Assembly: GCF_002234615.1 (NCBI RefSeq)
Contig: NZ_NMQW01000052.1
Coordinates: 62,001-126,000, forward strand
Length of the DNA: 64,000 bases
Direction of reading: 5' to 3'
From: Paenibacillus rigui
GTDB lineage: Bacteria > Bacillota > Bacilli > Paenibacillales > NBRC-103111
In this document: one piece after another, positions 14,863 to 23,127 of the stretch
Layout of the letters: every line of letters starts with the position of its first letter
How positions within the stretch are numbered: position 1 is the first letter of the stretch
Position numbers and translations under genes: made by a program
The notes under the pieces: model-generated
What the model was told of the DNA's origin: nothing
Databases searched by the model: none
Seen by the model: the letters and a program-made list of their open reading frames with translations, nothing else

Positions 14863-15458
14863 AGCGTCATTGGTTTAAGCTCGCTATCGGTTTGTTGTTC
14901 TTAGTTATGCTTATAAGTGTTTACCGCTGGATGTCACAGGATAATCCGGTCCTCCCAACGGTAAAGCTGGCTCCTGATTTTACACTGAAGGATGTCGATA
15001 ATAAACCGTTTCATTTCAGTCAATCGAATGGAACGATTCGTCTAGTCGAATTTTTATTTACCAGCTGTCCTGATATTTGTCCGACCACGACCTATAACAT
15101 GGTAAAAATACAGAACCAGCTCAAGCAGCAGCATTTATGGGGGAACCAGGTTCAGTTCCTATCCATCACCTTTGATCCTGAGACGGATACTCCGGAAGTA
15201 TTCATAGCCTACGGGGACTGGATGGGGATGGATTATAGCGGATGGACCTTGTTAACCGGCACAGAGAAAGAAACTGCAGAAGTAGCCAATAGCTTCGGGG
15301 TGATGGTGCAAAAGCTGCCCGATGGTACCTTCGTACATAATGTAACTTCTCTAATGCTTGTTGATCGCGCCGGTAATATTCGCAAAGTTTTCAAAATGGG
15401 CGAAGACATGAATAATGATGAAATAATAAAAATGATCCGGCAAATTGCCGAATCTTAA
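14859..15458 (+). CDS. SCO1/SenC-type copper chaperone
   Basis: A 199-residue thioredoxin-fold protein tethered by an N-terminal helix (about 7-25). Copper ligands are present: C70 and C74 (TSCPDICPT) and H160 (FVHNVTS). Such proteins insert or reduce the CuA site of cytochrome c oxidase. I use the ATG at 14859, which overlaps the cytochrome c stop as ATGA and has GGAG upstream, rather than an in-frame start at 14841. The pairing with a c-type cytochrome and the nearby ResA and Nos-type copper genes points to respiratory copper assembly. The 110-nt gap after it, up to the convergent response regulator gene, shows no clear terminator. Confidence 0.9.
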   Translation: MKRHWFKLAIGLLFLVMLISVYRWMSQDNPVLPTVKLAPDFTLKDVDNKPFHFSQSNGTIRLVEFLFTSCPDICPTTTYNMVKIQNQLKQQHLWGNQVQFLSITFDPETDTPEVFIAYGDWMGMDYSGWTLLTGTEKETAEVANSFGVMVQKLPDGTFVHNVTSLMLVDRAGNIRKVFKMGEDMNNDEIIKMIRQIAES

Positions 15459-15569
15459 GAGCTAAGTTTCATTTCGAAGCAGCTTTTTCGCGTTCACTTA
15501 AAGCGATCTGGGGCATCGGATATAGGTTGGACCCATCAGTCAAATCATCGGCAATCGCTGCTTAACTCT

Positions 15570-16229
15570 TTATTTCGTTTGATTAGTAATTCGAATCCAG
15601 CCTTTCTCATAGGCGTATCGCGTTAATTGGACTCGATTATCCAGGTGCAGCTTCTGAAGAATATTTTTCAAATGATTTTTCACTGTATGTTCGGATATGC
15701 ATAGTTCTAAAGATATTACTTTATTGGACTTTCCGCGTGCTACACACTTCAATATTTCAGTTTCCCGGGAGGTCAATGGAGATTTCTCTTGAACCGGGGT
15801 CGTTACCGAAGAGAATTCCTTCAGCAAACGCACGGCAAGTTCCCGCGACATTGGAGCTTCATCAAATGCAACCGCTCGCAGGTACTCGTGCCATGAAGCG
15901 GGGTGCAAATTTTTGAGCAAATAGCCTTGGGCGCCTCGCTTGATCGCTTCGAACAAATGCGTAATATCGTCAGACACGGTGACCATGATGATTTTCACAT
16001 AAGGAAACCGTTCTTTAATTTGTTTGGTAGCTTCTAAACCGTCCATCTCCGGCATGGTGATATCCATCAATATAATATCCGGCATGGATTGCTCGGCTAA
16101 ATGTACAGCTTCCCGACCATTTACTGCTTCACCTGTAATCTCAAAGCTATCGTCTGCTTGAATAATATCACGCATGGCAGCACGGGCATACGAATGGTCA
16201 TCGGCTAATAAAATTCGTATCGGATTCAT
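15570..16229 (-). CDS. NarL/FixJ-type response regulator
   Basis: A 219-residue transcription factor. The receiver domain (1-120) has D10/D11, the phosphorylation site D56 (ILMDITMPEMDG) and K106 (GYLLKN). The C-terminal LuxR helix-turn-helix (about 150-212) contains LTSRETEILKCVARGKSNK and ISEHTVKNHLKNILQKL. I use the ATG at 16229 (AAAGGGG 9 nt upstream). No histidine kinase gene is adjacent, so its partner is elsewhere. Its place between the cytochrome/SCO pair and the ResA/Nos operon suggests control of respiratory or redox genes, which is inference. Confidence 0.88.
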   Translation of the reverse strand: MNPIRILLADDHSYARAAMRDIIQADDSFEITGEAVNGREAVHLAEQSMPDIILMDITMPEMDGLEATKQIKERFPYVKIIMVTVSDDITHLFEAIKRGAQGYLLKNLHPASWHEYLRAVAFDEAPMSRELAVRLLKEFSSVTTPVQEKSPLTSRETEILKCVARGKSNKVISLELCISEHTVKNHLKNILQKLHLDNRVQLTRYAYEKGWIRITNQTK

Positions 16230-16291
16230 GACAACGATCCCCTTTCCAAATCTCATTCTCCTTTGTTGGAGCATCGGTTATATACAAACAA

Positions 16292-16308
16292 CCGTACCTG
16301 GGGTACGG
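16292..16308 (-). terminator. Hairpin terminator of the ResA/Nos operon
   Basis: CCGTACC-TGG-GGTACGG is a perfect 7-bp stem 17 nt beyond the stop at 16325; on minus it is followed by TTGTTTG. Confidence 0.55.
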
Positions 16309-16324
16309 CGTTTCTATAGACATC

Positions 16325-16870
16325 TTATGACGAGGCATCCGGCTGTACACTGTTCAATAAGGCTTTAATTTGTTCCGTACTTGTTAATTCACCGGGAACG
16401 ACCTGTTTCACCTGTCCTTCAGCGTCCACAACAAAGGTTGCAGGGAGTCCGTTCACCCTGTAGGCTTCTGCTGCCTCACCGGCAGGGTCCGTCAGGATCG
16501 GAAAAGTGAGCTTGTGCTTTTGTGCGAATTCCAGGATCGTGCCCTTGGATTCCCCCACATTGACCGCTAGGACCTCAACACCCGCTATCCCTGATTCATA
16601 GGCTTCTTTGAGCTTAGGCATTTCGTTCACACACGGTCCGCACCATGATCCCCAAAAATTAAGAAGAACTCCCTTTCCCCTATAATCCGAAAGCTTGATA
16701 GATGTCCCCTCCAGCGTCGTTACTTGAATATCAGGAGCCAAGGAACCGTTACGGATCATGTGGTTTGGCTTGGTCAAGCTCGTCGTTAGGAGAGTGTAGG
16801 TTAGCGCTGCTGCCAAGAGTCCGCCAAAAAGCCAGATGAGTTTGCTTCTCCTTGGTATGATAGGACTCAT
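16325..16870 (-). CDS. ResA/TlpA-like membrane-anchored thiol-disulfide oxidoreductase
   Basis: A 181-residue thioredoxin-fold protein outside the membrane, held by an N-terminal helix (about 10-31). The active site is WCGPC (C77, C80) and the cis-proline is P143 (GLPATF). ResA-type proteins keep apocytochrome c or copper-site cysteines reduced. Its ATG overlaps the stop of the preceding ATPase gene (ATGA), making it the last member of the Nos-type operon. Here it probably reduces cysteines in NosL, SCO or the cytochrome c target; that is inference from context. Confidence 0.88.
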   Translation of the reverse strand: MSPIIPRRSKLIWLFGGLLAAALTYTLLTTSLTKPNHMIRNGSLAPDIQVTTLEGTSIKLSDYRGKGVLLNFWGSWCGPCVNEMPKLKEAYESGIAGVEVLAVNVGESKGTILEFAQKHKLTFPILTDPAGEAAEAYRVNGLPATFVVDAEGQVKQVVPGELTSTEQIKALLNSVQPDASS

Positions 16871-17619
16871 CGAGTCTCTCCTCCATTCGATTGAATACTT
16901 CCAGGTAATCCGAACAGACGATGAAAAGCGCTTTGCAGACCATGGCTTCCGTAGGACTGACGGAAATCGTTTACTGTGCCTTCTTCCATCACACGGCCTT
17001 CCTTCAGGAAAATGACATGATCCGCCACAGCCTCTGCAATCTCAAGCTGGTGGGTTGAAAATATAATCGTATGGCCCTCCATCTTAGCAGCACGGACAAG
17101 AGTGATGAAGGATTCCAGCCAATACGGGTCTAACCCGTTCGTAGGCTCGTCCATAATAAGCAGCGGAGGCTTGGTTAACAAGGCCTGTGCAAACAGCAAT
17201 CGCTGACGCATTCCCTTGGAGAAGGAGGAGACGGATTTGTTTCTCACCTCGTACAGTCCGACCATATTTAGAATGTCCTGTACTCTGTCCTTAGACACCT
17301 TGCGCAGCGAGGCCCAGAAAGTTAACGTTTCTTCAGCAGACAAGCCTTGACCAAACCTGTAATCATCCGGCATATAACCAATTTGTTCTGCATAGCCTTG
17401 TCGGTCGTGCTTCCAGCTGACTCCATTCACCTCAATGCTGCCGCTTGATGGCTGCAGGATCCCGGCTATCATACGAAGGATCGTGCTTTTGCCTGCACCG
17501 TTGCCGCCGCAAAGCGCAAGCGCTTGACCTTGATTCAAGCTGAAATCGACCGAATGGATAATTTGCTGCTTCTGTATTCGTTTGGCGACTTTGTTGAGCG
17601 TTAATACATGCTTATCCAT
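16867..17619 (-). CDS. nosF: ABC transporter ATPase, NosF-like
   Basis: A 250-residue nucleotide-binding subunit. Walker A is GGNGAGKST (38-46), the signature is SFSKGMRQR (132-140) and Walker B is LLIMDEP (153-159), followed by the His-switch region STHQ. In nitrous oxide reductase systems NosF pairs with NosY and works with NosD in maturing the copper centre. I use the ATG at 17619 (AAAGGGG upstream), which overlaps the end of the permease gene by 8 nt; an upstream in-frame start at 17667 would lie well inside that gene. Gene order NosD-NosL-NosY-NosF supports the name, though nosZ is absent from the window. Confidence 0.82.
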   Translation of the reverse strand: MDKHVLTLNKVAKRIQKQQIIHSVDFSLNQGQALALCGGNGAGKSTILRMIAGILQPSSGSIEVNGVSWKHDRQGYAEQIGYMPDDYRFGQGLSAEETLTFWASLRKVSKDRVQDILNMVGLYEVRNKSVSSFSKGMRQRLLFAQALLTKPPLLIMDEPTNGLDPYWLESFITLVRAAKMEGHTIIFSTHQLEIAEAVADHVIFLKEGRVMEEGTVNDFRQSYGSHGLQSAFHRLFGLPGSIQSNGGETR

Positions 17620-18430
17620 GGGAACGTCCCCTTTCCCAGACCCAATGTGCGCAGAACATCGCTGCACCTACCCAAATCAGACAAACGGCTGCAAAGCCCC
17701 ATGTCCCTGTCGGCTCTTGGATCCAGCGAATCCATTCGTAGTATTCCGGACCGAGAGCTGCGCCACCGCCTAGCTTCACGACGACAAAGCATCTTACCAG
17801 CTCTGCGGGATTCAACACTGTCAATATAGCCAGCAGCGGCTTGATCCATAAATAGGGCATTAGATTAAGGACGGCAATCAGAAGGGTTGGCCACCCGATA
17901 ATGGCAAAAAACCATAGGGCAACTCCAAACGTAAGTGCCTGCCAGCGATTGTGGGCCCAAGTGCCGATACATAGAGCAATGGCAAGGAACAAAATGATAA
18001 GTCCGCCCGAGAACACAATGAACAAACCGAAGGTTTGGAAATCCAAGCCTTTGCCGGTAAGGGCTCCTAAAATCCCTGTAATTCCGTAGCCAAATGCGAC
18101 GATAGTCAGCAATACTAACGCTAACCCGGTATATTTTCCTATCAGAAACGAAAGCGTCCGTAGCGGATAGGTGGACAGCAGCTGCCAGCTTCCCTCCTCT
18201 TTCTCTGCTGTGAGAGAGAAAGAACCGATTAACAAAGTCATTAACGGGAGTAAATATAAAATAAAATTTAACATAGTTGAGGTGGCGCTTGAGTAGCCTT
18301 CAACCACATTTTGCGAGTTGATCAATAGTAATGATAAGCTGAAGACGGTAAACAGGCTCATGAATGAATATGCCCATGGGTTTCGGAAACCAAGCTTAAC
18401 TTCCCTAAGCGCAATATGAACCCAGTTCAT
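17612..18430 (-). CDS. nosY: ABC transporter permease, NosY-like
   Basis: A 272-residue ABC-2-type permease with about six membrane helices (near 20-38, 55-75, 100-122, 130-155, 162-190 and 240-262). The N-terminal ALREVKLGFRNPWAYSF and the EEGSWQLLSTYPL loop are typical of NosY. It should form a membrane complex with NosF and the secreted NosD. Its ATG overlaps the stop of nosL (ATGA). Whether the complex serves a nitrous oxide reductase encoded elsewhere or another copper enzyme such as cytochrome oxidase cannot be told from this window. Confidence 0.82.
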   Translation of the reverse strand: MNWVHIALREVKLGFRNPWAYSFMSLFTVFSLSLLLINSQNVVEGYSSATSTMLNFILYLLPLMTLLIGSFSLTAEKEEGSWQLLSTYPLRTLSFLIGKYTGLALVLLTIVAFGYGITGILGALTGKGLDFQTFGLFIVFSGGLIILFLAIALCIGTWAHNRWQALTFGVALWFFAIIGWPTLLIAVLNLMPYLWIKPLLAILTVLNPAELVRCFVVVKLGGGAALGPEYYEWIRWIQEPTGTWGFAAVCLIWVGAAMFCAHWVWERGRSHG

Positions 18431-18990
18431 TGTCCGTGCATCCCTTTGTTGTTGCCGCCCATTTGCATGCTGCCATCAGATTCGGAATGTGCCTGTTTAT
18501 CATGATTATTTCCGCCCATATCCATTGTTCCTTTAGCTCGCTCCCAGGTATGGCTTTTCAAATCTTCCGATGCGAGCAGCTTCCCTTTCTTTTGCTCATC
18601 GATAAATTTCTGAGCGGATGTTTTATCCTTAAAGGAATAAATGCCGTAAGCCATAGGCGTTTTAAAAGTCGCGTCATATACGTAGGAAGCGGTATTGTAG
18701 GGAATCCAGTCCTTCGTGTTATAATCTCTTACAAATTCAGCGCCTACCGTCTCAATCCCATTTTTGTTAACCCATTCATTCATGCAGCCGATATCATCAA
18801 ACTTATAGTTCTTGCCATCCTTGGTTGTCAGCTGAACGGCAAACGCATCATCCTTCACCTGCATGTTGCATATGGCACATTTGTCAGTTGCTTCATTAAC
18901 CGGAACGGCCGTATATTTCTCCTTGCCGCAGCCCGATAATACAGCGAAAAGCAATATTAAGGAACTCAATAACCAAATGGATTTTTTCAT
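18427..18990 (-). CDS. nosL: NosL-like copper-binding lipoprotein
   Basis: A 187-residue exported lipoprotein: the signal ends in the lipobox VLSGC (lipidated C21). The NosL copper motif CAICNM (C38, C41, M43) is near the mature N terminus, and the FDDIGCMNEW segment is also characteristic. The C-terminal 40 residues are rich in His, Met and Gly (MDMGGNNHDK, MQMGGNNKGMHG), an added likely metal-binding tail. NosL delivers Cu(I) to NosZ maturation in denitrifiers. I use the ATG at 18990, which overlaps the nosD stop (ATGA). Confidence 0.88.
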   Translation of the reverse strand: MKKSIWLLSSLILLFAVLSGCGKEKYTAVPVNEATDKCAICNMQVKDDAFAVQLTTKDGKNYKFDDIGCMNEWVNKNGIETVGAEFVRDYNTKDWIPYNTASYVYDATFKTPMAYGIYSFKDKTSAQKFIDEQKKGKLLASEDLKSHTWERAKGTMDMGGNNHDKQAHSESDGSMQMGGNNKGMHGQ

Positions 18991-20351
18991 CTTCGTTTTA
19001 CCCCCAAATAAGTGATGATCGTAATGGAACATAAGAATAGCAATAGCCCGAATATCCAAACTTGTGGATCACCGGTTTTTTTGATTTGTTTCATCTCTCC
19101 GCTTACAGGCTTCATTAACGGAGTCTTGTCGGTTGTCCATTCGTTCTTTCCCGCGGAGTACATGCTTTCCAGAAACTGCATCCCGGGAGATTGAAAAAAC
19201 AGCTGAAAGGCAGGCGTAGCCGACGTTAAACGCTGAAAGAAAGGATTCATGGCGTACGTAATATTGCTCAGGCCGTCACCATCCGCATCCATCCCATGGA
19301 ATTCATCCCAATAATTCCGTTCAAAACGATTATCGGTGCTCTCATTTGCTTCAGCAGGTATGACGTTGCCTATAAAATTATTATTCAAAAAATGATTTAG
19401 GTTTGATTCCAAAAACTGGATTCCGACAAAATTTTGAAGGACGTCATTGTGCTCGAATACATTCTTATGGGACTGCTCGACATATAGCCCGACCCGGTTT
19501 CCTTCAACTTTATTGTTCATAATGCGGGAAGTTTGAACGTCGAATAGCAGTAAGCCCTGTGAATTGACATTCTCACTTTGCTTGGCAAATGTATTACCTG
19601 TAACCTCGGCATCACGGACACCCATGACCATCGCACCGGTCACATTGAATTCACCGCCATTCCCCCGAACGATCGTTTCATTCGTGTACATGCAATGTAT
19701 GCCATATCTTGAATGATCAACTTTATTGTTTTCAATAAGGTTGCGATTGCTGCTTTCCAGATAAATCCCATCGTTCATCTGAGAAATAAAATTATGATGT
19801 ATTCGATTATCATGTGAATTGAAAAGGTCAATTCCGTTGCGTTTATCCGATAGCTTGGCCCTCTGATTCATCTCGGAGCCCGGTATCCACTGAATTGTCG
19901 TATTGGATATTTCATGCTCTCCTCCATCCCTTAACACGATGCCATAGGAATGCGTGTCGATGGTCAATCCATCCAATACGGCTTTATGCCCGTTTACCTG
20001 GACAGCGGAATGATCGCCAGGCAAGGGTTGCGTTATTTTCAAATGGCGAACACTTACTTGATCCGACGTGATCTGAATGACAGGCTGTTGATCTCCACTG
20101 CCTACAATTTCAACCGAACCCTCTCCCTCAATCAAGATCGGTTTATTTATGATAACGGGACCGCGGTAAGTCCCTTCCGGTATCATCAGCTTGTCCCCTT
20201 CGTGCGTTCGGTCAATCAAGGATTGAAGCTCAACGCTCGTATTTGCTTGAGCAGCTATCGCGCTGTGCGAGTTCCATCCGCCAAGGAATAAAACATAAAT
20301 CAAGCTGATCATGAACAACAGGCTATACCGCAGCTTCGGCTTGCCGCTCAT
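18987..20351 (-). CDS. nosD: NosD-like periplasmic beta-helix protein
   Basis: A 454-residue exported protein. A signal peptide (about 1-33) is followed by a right-handed parallel beta-helix of CASH/NosD repeats (about 60-340; recurrent NRIHHNFIS, NLIENNKVD and NLNHFLNNNF turns), and a C-terminal membrane anchor (about 430-450, with GVKRR at the end). The motif YWDEFHGMDADGDG matches NosD proteins. NosD works with the NosFY ABC complex in assembling the copper centre of N2O reductase. Start and stop overlap its neighbours by 4 nt on both sides, so the operon is tightly coupled. Confidence 0.87.
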   Translation of the reverse strand: MSGKPKLRYSLLFMISLIYVLFLGGWNSHSAIAAQANTSVELQSLIDRTHEGDKLMIPEGTYRGPVIINKPILIEGEGSVEIVGSGDQQPVIQITSDQVSVRHLKITQPLPGDHSAVQVNGHKAVLDGLTIDTHSYGIVLRDGGEHEISNTTIQWIPGSEMNQRAKLSDKRNGIDLFNSHDNRIHHNFISQMNDGIYLESSNRNLIENNKVDHSRYGIHCMYTNETIVRGNGGEFNVTGAMVMGVRDAEVTGNTFAKQSENVNSQGLLLFDVQTSRIMNNKVEGNRVGLYVEQSHKNVFEHNDVLQNFVGIQFLESNLNHFLNNNFIGNVIPAEANESTDNRFERNYWDEFHGMDADGDGLSNITYAMNPFFQRLTSATPAFQLFFQSPGMQFLESMYSAGKNEWTTDKTPLMKPVSGEMKQIKKTGDPQVWIFGLLLFLCSITIITYLGVKRR

Positions 20352-20731
20352 GACACTTGCAGCTCTTTCTTTTTCGTAATATGCAGATCACCTTGATACA
20401 CATGAATATAGATCGAATAAGCACCTGGTTTGTCGAAAACTTTGTCTACGGAATATTGTCCGTTCCCACTCGGACTCGCCTCCTTAGTATCCGGAAGCAT
20501 GGTATTATCCGATTTGCGAATGTCGAACTGTACGCCCGCTTCTTCTCCCTTGGCTAACCCTGAGATCGTCGCTATCAGCTTTACCTTTTGTCCCGCCTGT
20601 ACAGCAGCCGGCTCAGATGCCAGCTCAACCTTCATCTTGGCTGGATCCTGACCTTCAGGCTTAGGAGAACATCCGGTCAAATGGGTAAGCACAAGCCCGC
20701 AAAGTACGATGATCATGATTGTCTTTCTCAT
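20348..20731 (-). CDS. YtkA/FixH-like lipoprotein
   Basis: A 127-residue exported lipoprotein: the signal ends in LTGC (lipidated C21). The mature part is an Ig-like beta-sandwich as in YtkA-like proteins (VELASEPAAVQAGQKVKL ... PGAYSIYIHVYQGDLHIT); similar proteins occur next to copper-trafficking and cytochrome oxidase genes. I use the ATG at 20731 (AAAGGAG 7 nt upstream); a longer in-frame start lacks a ribosome site. First gene of the ResA/Nos-type operon, overlapping nosD by 4 nt. The operon promoter must lie between 20731 and 20860; no good -35/-10 pair was found there. Confidence 0.75.
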   Translation of the reverse strand: MRKTIMIIVLCGLVLTHLTGCSPKPEGQDPAKMKVELASEPAAVQAGQKVKLIATISGLAKGEEAGVQFDIRKSDNTMLPDTKEASPSGNGQYSVDKVFDKPGAYSIYIHVYQGDLHITKKKELQVS

Positions 20732-20860
20732 GCTGCAGCTCCTTTCTATACAATTTTCAATATTTATTTTACGCAAAATACCAACGATTCCTATCACCCG
20801 TTCGGGCTATTACCGTTCATATCTTGTGAAGATATTGGGAACACTGAATAACCGAGTTCA

Positions 20861-21526
20861 CTACTCAGACGGATCACGAGCTTTCATCGGCTTCGCCGGG
20901 GTGCCATAGGCCGTACAATGGTCAGGTAATGATTTAACAACGACAGCTCCCGCACCTACAATGGTATTTCGGCCGATGGAAACATTTTGTATCACTACCG
21001 TGCCAGTTCCGAGACTCACGCACTCACTTACGTGTGTACTACCGGACAAGTGACACCCAGGAAGAATCGATACGTAATCTTCAATTACAGTGTCATGTCC
21101 GATGGTTGATCCATAATTGATAAGTACATGATTCCCAATATGCACATCTGTCGTAATGACGGTATGCGCACATAGAACGGTTCCCTCGCCAATAATTTGG
21201 TCGTCAGCAACCACCGCGGTGGGATGAATCAGAGTGGCATACCGAATTTGCGGGTATTTTGTGTTAAGCTCCTCTACCACTCTTCTTCTTATCTCCGGCT
21301 GCCCAATGGCACATATGAAGCAGCAGCTCTCCATCTCAACATATTCTTGTACACTATTCATTCCACCCAATACGCGGACTCCCCGTAGGACCCGTCCCTG
21401 CTGTTCCAATCGCTCATCGATATATCCCAATATGTCCCATTTATGATGATCCCGGTTAATATCTTTAATCAGCTGCGCTGTTTCGCGCCCTTGTCCACCG
21501 CTTCCAACAATCACAATAGGCATCAT
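20861..21526 (-). CDS. NeuD/PglD-type hexapeptide acyltransferase
   Basis: About 221 residues. An N-terminal Rossmann-like PglD domain (IVIVGSGGQGRE; LGYIDE; CAIGQPEIRRRV) is followed by a left-handed beta-helix of hexapeptide repeats (about 95-200), which bind acetyl-CoA. Relatives acetylate the 4-amino group of UDP-sugars (PglD) or the hydroxyls of sialic acids (NeuD). In this operon no other acetyltransferase is seen, so it may provide the 4-N-acetylation step (LegH role) of legionaminic acid synthesis. It is the last gene of the operon. Start uncertain: ATG 21526, 21523 or 21538; homologues begin just before the IVIVG strand. Confidence 0.82.
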   Translation of the reverse strand: MMPIVIVGSGGQGRETAQLIKDINRDHHKWDILGYIDERLEQQGRVLRGVRVLGGMNSVQEYVEMESCCFICAIGQPEIRRRVVEELNTKYPQIRYATLIHPTAVVADDQIIGEGTVLCAHTVITTDVHIGNHVLINYGSTIGHDTVIEDYVSILPGCHLSGSTHVSECVSLGTGTVVIQNVSIGRNTIVGAGAVVVKSLPDHCTAYGTPAKPMKARDPSE

Positions 21527-21548
21527 TTTGCAATCCATCCCATGCTTT

Positions 21549-22358
21549 CTACCACGCGGTCCAGCCTCCATCTACAACTAAATTGTGACCGTTGACATAA
21601 GAAGAGGCATCCGAGACAAGGAATAACAATGCGGAGCTCATCTCGTCAGCTTGCGCCATTCTCCCTAGTGGAACTCTGAAGCTATACTTCTCATGAAACA
21701 AATCATTTTGCCCGGAAAATACTCCACCAGGCGTCAGTGTATTCACCCGTACCCCCTTAGGACCCCAATAAGTAGCTAAATAACGTGTTAACGAAATGAC
21801 AGCACCCTTTGTAACGGAATACACGAGCGGAGTATTAATACTACACTGGAGCTCATCGTGCCAGGAGCCTTCATAAATTCGCTGATCGGGGCCGACTAAC
21901 CCATAAATCGAACTAATATTGACTATAGCTCCTTTTCCTTTGGCAACCATGGAAGGGCCCAGCTCCCGTATGACGAGGAACATGGCTGTGACATTGACAC
22001 TCATAACCTGATTCCAGTCATCCAGCGGAAATGATTCCAGAGGTGCAAAGAAATGAGGGGATTTACAAGCCGCATTGTTGACTATAATATCCACCCCATT
22101 ATATTGCTCCTTGATCTGCTTGGCCCAAGAACAGATGGACGTTTCATCCGACAAGTCAACGGCCATACCTATTGCCAAGGAGGAGTTCAGCTGCTGATTA
22201 ATCTCTGAAGCCAATGCTTGACATTGCTCGGGACACAGATCTGCAACAATCACTCGTGCTCCAGCTTGCGCTAAGGTACGGCAGTATAGCTTCCCGAGCA
22301 GCCCTGTCCCCCCAGTTACGACAGCGATTTTATTGCTGAGATTGTGACCGCTTCCCAT
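21549..22358 (-). CDS. Short-chain dehydrogenase/reductase, PtmA-like
   Basis: A 269-residue NAD(P)-dependent oxidoreductase. The cofactor motif is TGGTGLLG (15-22), with NNAA at 94-97 and the catalytic triad S150, Y180, K184 (YSVTK). The C-terminal GGWTAW is typical of sugar SDRs. Genes like this (PtmA) occur in flagellin-modification and legionaminic acid clusters. It lies 22 nt after the methyltransferase gene and probably modifies a sugar precursor or product; the exact step is unknown. Confidence 0.83.
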   Translation of the reverse strand: MGSGHNLSNKIAVVTGGTGLLGKLYCRTLAQAGARVIVADLCPEQCQALASEINQQLNSSLAIGMAVDLSDETSICSWAKQIKEQYNGVDIIVNNAACKSPHFFAPLESFPLDDWNQVMSVNVTAMFLVIRELGPSMVAKGKGAIVNISSIYGLVGPDQRIYEGSWHDELQCSINTPLVYSVTKGAVISLTRYLATYWGPKGVRVNTLTPGGVFSGQNDLFHEKYSFRVPLGRMAQADEMSSALLFLVSDASSYVNGHNLVVDGGWTAW

Positions 22359-22380
22359 GGAGCAATCGCCCTTTCTTGAT

Positions 22381-23127
22381 TTACTTGACCAGCTCTAGAA
22401 TACCCCAGTTCAGATGTAAGCCGGCGGAAAACTGCAGACGATCACCATTTTCCAAACGAACGGTATACGTGCCGAGCCCTTTATACACATCGGGCAAATC
22501 GATTTGTATTTGAAACGGATGCAGCTTGATCGTTTCCACTTTGCCGTCCAGCCAACGATGGATAGTTTTCATACTAAATGTATTATAGGGAGTATAGTGG
22601 CCGTCTTGGGCCGATACGCGAGTCCAATCCACCATCTTTGCATAAATATCTACTTCATTGACTGGATCGAATAACGAGCTGATATAAATTCTCCCGCCTT
22701 TTCTCGTTATGCGGATCAACTCATCCAACGCTTTCTGCGGGTTTTCCAAACACAACAGGGTTTGCCAGCAGCATGTCAGATCATAGTCATTATCTTGAAG
22801 CAGAGAAAGGTCGTAAACGTTCTGAACGTGAAAATGAAATCGGTCGCCTGTGTTGACCTTTCTTGCTTCCTCAATCAAATCATCGTTTAAATCAACCAAA
22901 GTATAAGATGAATTCGGATATTTCAGACTCAGCCAATACGAAAGAGCGCCACTCCCGCAGGCGATATCAGCAGCATGTTCAAAATGGACTTGCCCTTCGT
23001 CCAAAATCTGTTCCAGAAACTTTTGCTGCTCCGATTTATTGCCTATAAACGAATTGAATTTTTCGATGACGAATTCACCGTCTTTTTTCAGAGCAGCAAT
23101 ATATTGATCCTGTTCTTGATTCTTCAA
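22381..23127 (-). CDS. SAM-dependent methyltransferase
   Basis: A 248-residue class I methyltransferase. The SAM-binding motif I is AADIACGSGALSYW, with an acidic LVDLND at the end of strand 2 and a motif II-like YDLTCCWQTLLC. Its ATG overlaps the legF stop (ATGA), placing it firmly in the legionaminic acid operon. It may methylate the nonulosonic acid or its carrier glycan, a known decoration; the acceptor cannot be read from the sequence. Confidence 0.82.
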   Translation of the reverse strand: MKNQEQDQYIAALKKDGEFVIEKFNSFIGNKSEQQKFLEQILDEGQVHFEHAADIACGSGALSYWLSLKYPNSSYTLVDLNDDLIEEARKVNTGDRFHFHVQNVYDLSLLQDNDYDLTCCWQTLLCLENPQKALDELIRITRKGGRIYISSLFDPVNEVDIYAKMVDWTRVSAQDGHYTPYNTFSMKTIHRWLDGKVETIKLHPFQIQIDLPDVYKGLGTYTVRLENGDRLQFSAGLHLNWGILELVK

